Shown piece by piece: positions 39,380 to 42,845 of a stretch of DNA of 42,845 nt. The DNA comes from a virus: the IMG/VR virus record IMGVR_UViG_3300028802_000032, positions 1 through 42,845 of that record, one strand, 5' to 3'. Both the position numbers and the translations under genes were made by a program. Every line of letters begins with the position of its first letter. Positions within the stretch are counted from its first letter, which is position 1. The notes beneath the pieces were generated by a model, which made no database searches, had not been told where the DNA came from, and worked only from the letters and a program-made list of their open reading frames with translations.

Positions 39380-39870
39380 AGTGCGTCTCCTTCCGGCAGG
39401 GCGTTGGCGTTCGTCATGCCCCGGTGCAGCGCCAGCCGCGCTGCCTGCAGCCGGGCGTCGATGGTGGCGCGGTCTGGCAGCGGGGTCCCCGAGACGACGC
39501 TCACGGCGGCGCTGGGGGGCGTAGGACGGGTCGGGGGCACCGGGCGGGCCACCTTGTCGCCGCCGGGCAGGTTCGTGCTCTGGCGGGCCGCAGGAGCCGC
39601 CGCAGGGGCCGTCTGGGCGACGACCGGCTGCGCGAGGGCGACCGCCAACTGGTGGCGCACGGCGTGCCAGCGGGCGCGGACGGCGTCGGCCACGTCGGGC
39701 GCGGTCACCGCGACGAGGCTGAAGTGGAGCGCCGACGCCTGCTGCTCGCGGTCGAGCAGGCCGACGGGGACGCCCTCGGTGACGAGGTAGCAGAAGGCGC
39801 GGAGGCCGAACGCCTCGGCGGTTTCGCCGGGCTGCTGGCGGGCGAGGACGGGGATGCGCGGGAAGGTCAT
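39376..39870 (-). CDS. Hypothetical protein with Pro/Ala linker
   Basis: This 164-residue protein starts MTFPRIPVLA after CACTGGAGA. Residues about 15-75 are a helical domain (AEAFGLRAFCYLVTEGVPVG), then an Ala/Pro-rich linker of about 40 residues, then a helical tail (ATIDARLQAARLALHRGM). It is not recognised. It follows the DUF932 gene after a UUCG hairpin. Confidence 0.65.
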   Translation of the reverse strand: MTFPRIPVLARQQPGETAEAFGLRAFCYLVTEGVPVGLLDREQQASALHFSLVAVTAPDVADAVRARWHAVRHQLAVALAQPVVAQTAPAAAPAARQSTNLPGGDKVARPVPPTRPTPPSAAVSVVSGTPLPDRATIDARLQAARLALHRGMTNANALPEGDAL

Positions 39871-39888
39871 GGTCGTCTCCAGTGAAGG

Positions 39889-39910
39889 GCCGGGGGCCGA
39901 AGCCCCCGGC
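39889..39910 (-). terminator. UUCG-loop hairpin after the DUF932 gene
   Basis: GCCGGGGGC and GCCCCCGGC form a perfect 9-bp stem around TTCG on the minus strand. The surroundings (ribosome motif, AGTGAAGGG, stem) match the 36118-36141 cassette almost base for base. It may reduce readthrough or protect the 3' end of the DUF932 message. Confidence 0.55.
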
Positions 39911-39922
39911 GGGTGAGGGGTG

Positions 39923-40921
39923 TTACGCGGCCACCAACTGGCGGGCCTTGACGAGCGCGAGCGCCTTCACGTCGGCGTTGCCGCCGAAGAGGGCCGACAC
40001 GTTCGCGTTGTCGCGCCCGGCGACCGAGGACGCCTCGGCAGGACGGACGTGGTCGAAGTACTCGGTGACCGCGTTGTAGACGCTCCACGCGTTCGGGTCG
40101 CCGCCCGTCAGCGCCGTCGCCTTGTCCACGCCGACGCCCGAGAAGACCAGCTTGCTGACCGTCGCGCGGCGCGACTTCAGCGTGTCGCTGACGACGCCCT
40201 TGTCGCTCGGGAAGACCGACTCGATGTAGGCGATGATCTGCTTCTCGTTCAGGCGCTTCGCGGCCAACTGCGCGAAGGTGTCGCCCGTGGCGATCAGCGT
40301 CTTCGTGAGGTTCGTGAAGAGGCCACGCGCCTGCTTCACGCGGTCGTTCGCCGACGCGGTGTGGCGGATCTTCGCGAAGGTCGCCTTGTCGCTCGACGCC
40401 GCCAGCGCCAGCGTGTTCTGGCAGACGACGCGGATGGCCGTCGCCGAGCCGTTGACGCCCGTCGAGCCGTCGTGGCCCCACTTCAGGAGCGCGTAGCCGT
40501 TGACGGTGTCGCCCGCGCCGGTCACGTCCGTGTCGCCGCCCTGCAGCCGCGCGAGCGCCCAGCAGACCTCGCCGTCGCCCAGTGCGCCCGCGACCTCGAT
40601 GGACGCGCCGTACTCGCTGATGGCGATGTCGAAGATCGACGCGGCGTCGCGGTTCTGGACGGCGGTGTAGGCGGGGCCGACGATGGCAAGCTCGCGGTTG
40701 TCGGTGACGCGGCGCACGACTTGGCCCTTGTGCAGGCGCGAGCCGTCCGCGTTGAAGATCGGCTCGACGGCGACGTCCCAGTCGAGGTGGGCGGCGGCGA
40801 GGAACTGCTCGACCGAGTAGCGCACGTCGCCGCGCAGGCGCGTGCCGAGGCCGTGCCACGGGGTGGACCCGATGTAAGCGATGGCGTTCTGACCGTTGAC
40901 GGAAGCGATGTTGTGAGCCAT
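39923..40921 (-). CDS. DUF932 family (TIGR03299-like) phage/plasmid protein
   Basis: This 332-residue protein begins MAHNIASVNG and has ST-PWHGLGT near residue 24. This N-terminal PWHGLGT signature and the overall length identify the DUF932/TIGR03299 group of phage and plasmid proteins. Later motifs agree: GYALLKWGHDGSTG, an ATAIRVVCQNTLALA strand-helix, and RHTASANDRVKQAR. The biochemical role of this family is not known. It is the first gene of the minus-strand operon under promoter P2, so it is probably among the earliest proteins made. The ATG follows CACTGGAGA. Confidence 0.82.
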   Translation of the reverse strand: MAHNIASVNGQNAIAYIGSTPWHGLGTRLRGDVRYSVEQFLAAAHLDWDVAVEPIFNADGSRLHKGQVVRRVTDNRELAIVGPAYTAVQNRDAASIFDIAISEYGASIEVAGALGDGEVCWALARLQGGDTDVTGAGDTVNGYALLKWGHDGSTGVNGSATAIRVVCQNTLALAASSDKATFAKIRHTASANDRVKQARGLFTNLTKTLIATGDTFAQLAAKRLNEKQIIAYIESVFPSDKGVVSDTLKSRRATVSKLVFSGVGVDKATALTGGDPNAWSVYNAVTEYFDHVRPAEASSVAGRDNANVSALFGGNADVKALALVKARQLVAA

Positions 40922-40971
40922 GTGCGTTCTCTCCAGTGATGGGGTCGGCTTGCGTGCCGCCCGACCAGAAG

Positions 40972-41002
40972 AGTATACGTCGAAACCTAGACAAGCTGTC
41001 AA
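40972..41002 (-). promoter_or_regulatory. Minus-strand promoter P2 with GAAACCTAGA operator
   Basis: On the minus strand TTGACA (41002-40997) is followed, after 19 bases, by TATACT (40977-40972); reading GTATAC gives 18. The spacer holds TCTAGGTTTC (plus strand GAAACCTAGA at 40982-40991), as in P1. It drives the DUF932 gene and probably the whole cluster. A short inverted repeat GCACT (41028-41032) and AGTGC (41039-41043) lies upstream, towards the divergent HTH gene. Confidence 0.65.
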
Positions 41003-41092
41003 CCCCCCTGAAACACTGGGCTTTCGAGCACTTTCCTGAGTGCCCGGTCGATACTTGGTGCAGCCCAGCCGAGACGTGCGATCCTGAGCGGC

Positions 41093-41362
41093 ATGACGAG
41101 AGACGACCTCATCGCGGCGCTGGCGGCAGCGCCCAAGCGGCGGCGGCTGTCGCTGCTGCTCAAGTTGGTCCCCCAGCCTGCGGCGCTCATCGCGAAGCGG
41201 GCGGGCATCAGCCGGGCGACGCTCTACCGCGAGACGACGGTGTCGCTCGTCACGAAGCTGCGGATCGCGCGGGCTGTCCGCGTGCCCGCGTCGGTGATCT
41301 GGCCGGAACTGCAGACCCTCGCGTGGGAACTGCTCTACGGCTTTCGAGGAGACAAGCGATGA
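41093..41362 (+). CDS. Small HTH transcriptional regulator (Cro/XRE-like)
   Basis: This 89-residue protein has a helix-turn-helix at about 30-60: PAALIAKRAGISRATLYR, then KLRIARAVRVPASVIWPE. The A-x-x-A-G-I-S-x-x-T-x-Y/W-R core with a following hydrophobic helix ending in VPASVIWPE is typical of small Cro/XRE phage regulators. It diverges from the P2-driven operon across 170 bases. It is a natural candidate to bind the GAAACCTAGA sites. No integrase is present, so it may control lytic timing rather than lysogeny. The ribosome site is weak. Confidence 0.72.
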   Translation: MTRDDLIAALAAAPKRRRLSLLLKLVPQPAALIAKRAGISRATLYRETTVSLVTKLRIARAVRVPASVIWPELQTLAWELLYGFRGDKR

Positions 41363-41670
41363 CGAAGAAGACCGAGACGAAGAACGAGAACCTCACACTG
41401 GAGCGCCAGCGGGTCGTGAACGCCCTGATCAGCGCCGCGCAGTTGCGGCTGGACGAGGTGCCGGGCGACTTCGCGGTGCGGACGTTCGACACGGTGCGCT
41501 ACGCGCAGGCCGACAAGGTCAGCGAGGACGTGGTCGTGGCGCTGGGCATCAGCGCCGAGATCGTGCGGCTGGCGCTGGAGAGCGCGGTGCAGCAGGGGCT
41601 GCTGGAGGTGCCGGTGTCGCTGCCGGTCAGCGAGCACCCGATCACGTTCGTCAGGCCGGGGACGCTGTGA
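41359..41670 (+). CDS. Hypothetical protein, possible winged-helix
   Basis: This 103-residue protein has a strong ribosome site (GAGGAGACAAGCG-ATG) and overlaps the HTH gene by four bases. A Lys/Glu/Thr-rich N-terminus is followed by helices (VVNALISAAQLRLDEVP) and a segment DVVVALGISAEIVRLALESAVQQGLLEV. That last part looks like helices 2-3 and the wing of a winged-helix domain. It may be a DNA-binding partner of the HTH protein. Confidence 0.6.
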   Translation: MTKKTETKNENLTLERQRVVNALISAAQLRLDEVPGDFAVRTFDTVRYAQADKVSEDVVVALGISAEIVRLALESAVQQGLLEVPVSLPVSEHPITFVRPGTL

Positions 41671-41936
41671 AGGTTCACGTCGTGGTCGAACTGGAGCCGG
41701 GCGGCATCCTCTACGAGCGCACGGGGAAGGCCGCATCGGTGGCGAGCGCGCTGCGGGTGCTGGCCGACAACCTCGACCCGCCGCGCCCTCGGGGCCGGGG
41801 CCGGGGGTCACGGGTGTGGGGGGTCGTGCGCTACATCGGCACGACGCAGATCTGGCTGGACGTGCGCGTGCCCCCCGCGCCGCCTGCCGAGACACCGCTG
41901 TTCGATGCAGCCGAGAACACTGGAGAGGTGAAGTAA
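41667..41936 (+). CDS. Hypothetical beta-rich protein upstream of ERF
   Basis: This 89-residue protein starts at a GTG inside the preceding stop. Two beta segments (MKVHVVVELEPGGILYER and VWGVVRYIGTTQIWLDVRV) flank a basic RPRGRGRGSR loop. It is coupled to the ERF gene by a TAATG junction. An SSB-like or small OB fold would fit the sequence and place, but I see no proof. Confidence 0.6.
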   Translation: MKVHVVVELEPGGILYERTGKAASVASALRVLADNLDPPRPRGRGRGSRVWGVVRYIGTTQIWLDVRVPPAPPAETPLFDAAENTGEVK

Positions 41937-42841
41937 TGGAGCAGACCGAACCGACCCCGTCGCCCGTCGAGGGCGGCACACTACAGTCGTCGCCGACGGT
42001 CGCGAAGATCGCCGACGCGCTCGCGAAGGCGCACCTGAACTACGGGGCGCTGGTGGCCTCGCAGGTCGCCGACGCCGAGAAGTACAAGTACCGCTACGCC
42101 GACCTCGCCGGGGTGCTGGCGGCGGTGCAGCCTGCGCTCGCGAAGAGCGGCATCGCCATCGTGCAGAGCGTGTCGATGACGCGCCCGCCGAACAGCAGCG
42201 GCCTCGTCGTGGCCGTGGAGACGCGGTTCATTCACGCGAGCGGCGAGTGGATCGCGACGACGCTGAAGTTGCCGTCCACGGAGACGGCCCCGCAGAAGGT
42301 CGGGTCGCTGACGACCTACCTGCGGAGGTATGGGTTGCTGGCGCTCTCGGCGTGCGCGTCCGAGGACGACGACGGGGCGCAGGCGCAGGAGGCCGCGACG
42401 CCGAAGCCGCAGCGCACCGCGCCGCCGAAGACCCAGCCGACGACCGCCAAGCCGGTGACCAAGCCGGTGAACGCGACGCCGCCGCCGGAGCAGCGGGCGC
42501 GGGATGCGGCGCACGTCGCCGAGACGCTCGCGCCGACGCGCGAGGTCTACGAGGCCGCTGGCGGGGGCACGGTTGCGCCGATCACGGCGAAGGACCGGGG
42601 CTTGTTGTTTAAGGTGGCGAAGGAGCAGGGGCTGAATGAGACGCAGGTCAAGCAGTTGATCTTCGCGCTCTGGGGCTACACCTCGACCGGCCAGATCCAG
42701 CAGGGGGCGCAGTTCGGCAAGCTGCTCTCCGCGATGGAGAACCCGCAGGATCACGGCGTCACCATCGGCAACGGCGACCTGACCTACGACCGCGCCGCTG
42801 ACCCGAACGCGCTCGGCAACGCCGACCTCGGAGGACTGTGA
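41936..42841 (+). CDS. erf: ERF-family single-strand DNA annealing protein
   Basis: This 301-residue protein has the ERF domain in about residues 18-150: VAKIADALAKAHLNYGALVA, then KYRYADLAGVLAAVQPALAK-SGIAIVQ, FIHASGEWIATTLKLP and VGSLTTYLRRYGLLALSA. The GS-x-x-TYLRRY block with Y/K-YADL are hallmarks of phage ERF proteins. A Pro/Ala/Thr-rich linker leads to a C-terminal helical domain that may bind partner proteins. ERF forms rings that anneal complementary strands in recombination and circularisation. With the PD-(D/E)XK exonuclease at 385 it makes a two-part recombinase. The ATG follows CACTGGAGA. Confidence 0.88.
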   Translation: MEQTEPTPSPVEGGTLQSSPTVAKIADALAKAHLNYGALVASQVADAEKYKYRYADLAGVLAAVQPALAKSGIAIVQSVSMTRPPNSSGLVVAVETRFIHASGEWIATTLKLPSTETAPQKVGSLTTYLRRYGLLALSACASEDDDGAQAQEAATPKPQRTAPPKTQPTTAKPVTKPVNATPPPEQRARDAAHVAETLAPTREVYEAAGGGTVAPITAKDRGLLFKVAKEQGLNETQVKQLIFALWGYTSTGQIQQGAQFGKLLSAMENPQDHGVTIGNGDLTYDRAADPNALGNADLGGL

Positions 42842-42845
42842 TGGT
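42708..42845. repeat. Terminal direct repeat, right copy
   Basis: This is the right-hand copy of the 138-base overlap with 1-138, differing at two positions. The complete reading frame of the ERF protein at this end shows that the junction is real and that the genome continues from here into position 138. Confidence 0.85.

Noticed and set aside
41093-41362. Lysogeny module suggested by the HTH protein
   Set aside because: No integrase, excisionase, attachment site or partition gene was found, so temperate integration is not supported.

Overview
The window is an essentially complete bacteriophage genome of podovirus type. The first 138 bases return as the last 138 bases with two substitutions, so the molecule closes into a circle of about 42.7 kb. 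It is strongly GC-rich, with third codon positions mostly G or C. Genes are tightly packed with ATGA, GTGA and TAATG junctions. There is a portal, scaffold, capsid, head-tail adaptor, nozzle-like protein, fibres and a set of very large internal-protein candidates, but no tape-measure gene or long-tail assembly genes. The host is unknown. A phage-encoded protein with a PEP-CTERM sorting signal points to a Gram-negative host that carries an exosortase.

Layout (plus strand unless stated). 41093-42841, continuing across the junction to 1657: a small HTH regulator, two small proteins, an ERF single-strand annealing protein, a RecB/Cas4-like PD-(D/E)XK exonuclease and a coiled-coil protein, forming a recombination module. 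1658-3959: an attenuator-like leader, a RepA-like AAA ATPase, a seven-copy 9-mer array that looks like replication iterons, and two small genes. 3960-4302: non-coding, with a terminator-like hairpin, an operator-like palindrome and an AT-rich patch. 4303-7152: RusA resolvase, a second PD-(D/E)XK-like protein, unknowns, a lipoprotein and a small-terminase candidate. 7149-8740: a 26-residue membrane peptide coupled to the large terminase. 8797-10464: an accessory island holding a Pro-rich protein, the PEP-CTERM protein and small Cys-rich proteins. 10469-18549: portal, GroES-like co-chaperonin, scaffold candidate, promoter and leader, decoration-like protein, major capsid, terminator, head proteins and adaptor. 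18546-34440: paired Cys-rich proteins, Gln/Gly-rich low-complexity proteins, nozzle-like protein, fibres and internal virion candidates, ending in an 1829-residue multidomain protein.

Minus strand, 40921 down to 34262: fifteen small genes, mostly of unknown function, including a DUF932 family protein and a degenerate HNH-like protein. They are read from at least two sigma70-type promoters whose spacers share the motif GAAACCTAGA (plus-strand reading). The HTH gene diverges from the first of these, and a third copy of the motif lies near 4124. This suggests one repressor coordinating the minus-strand operon and the replication region.

Replication and packaging appear to use a helicase loader or helicase with host polymerase, ERF/exonuclease recombination to make concatemers, RusA to resolve branches and a terminase to fill heads. 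No DNA polymerase, primase, RNA polymerase, integrase, endolysin or canonical holin was recognised.
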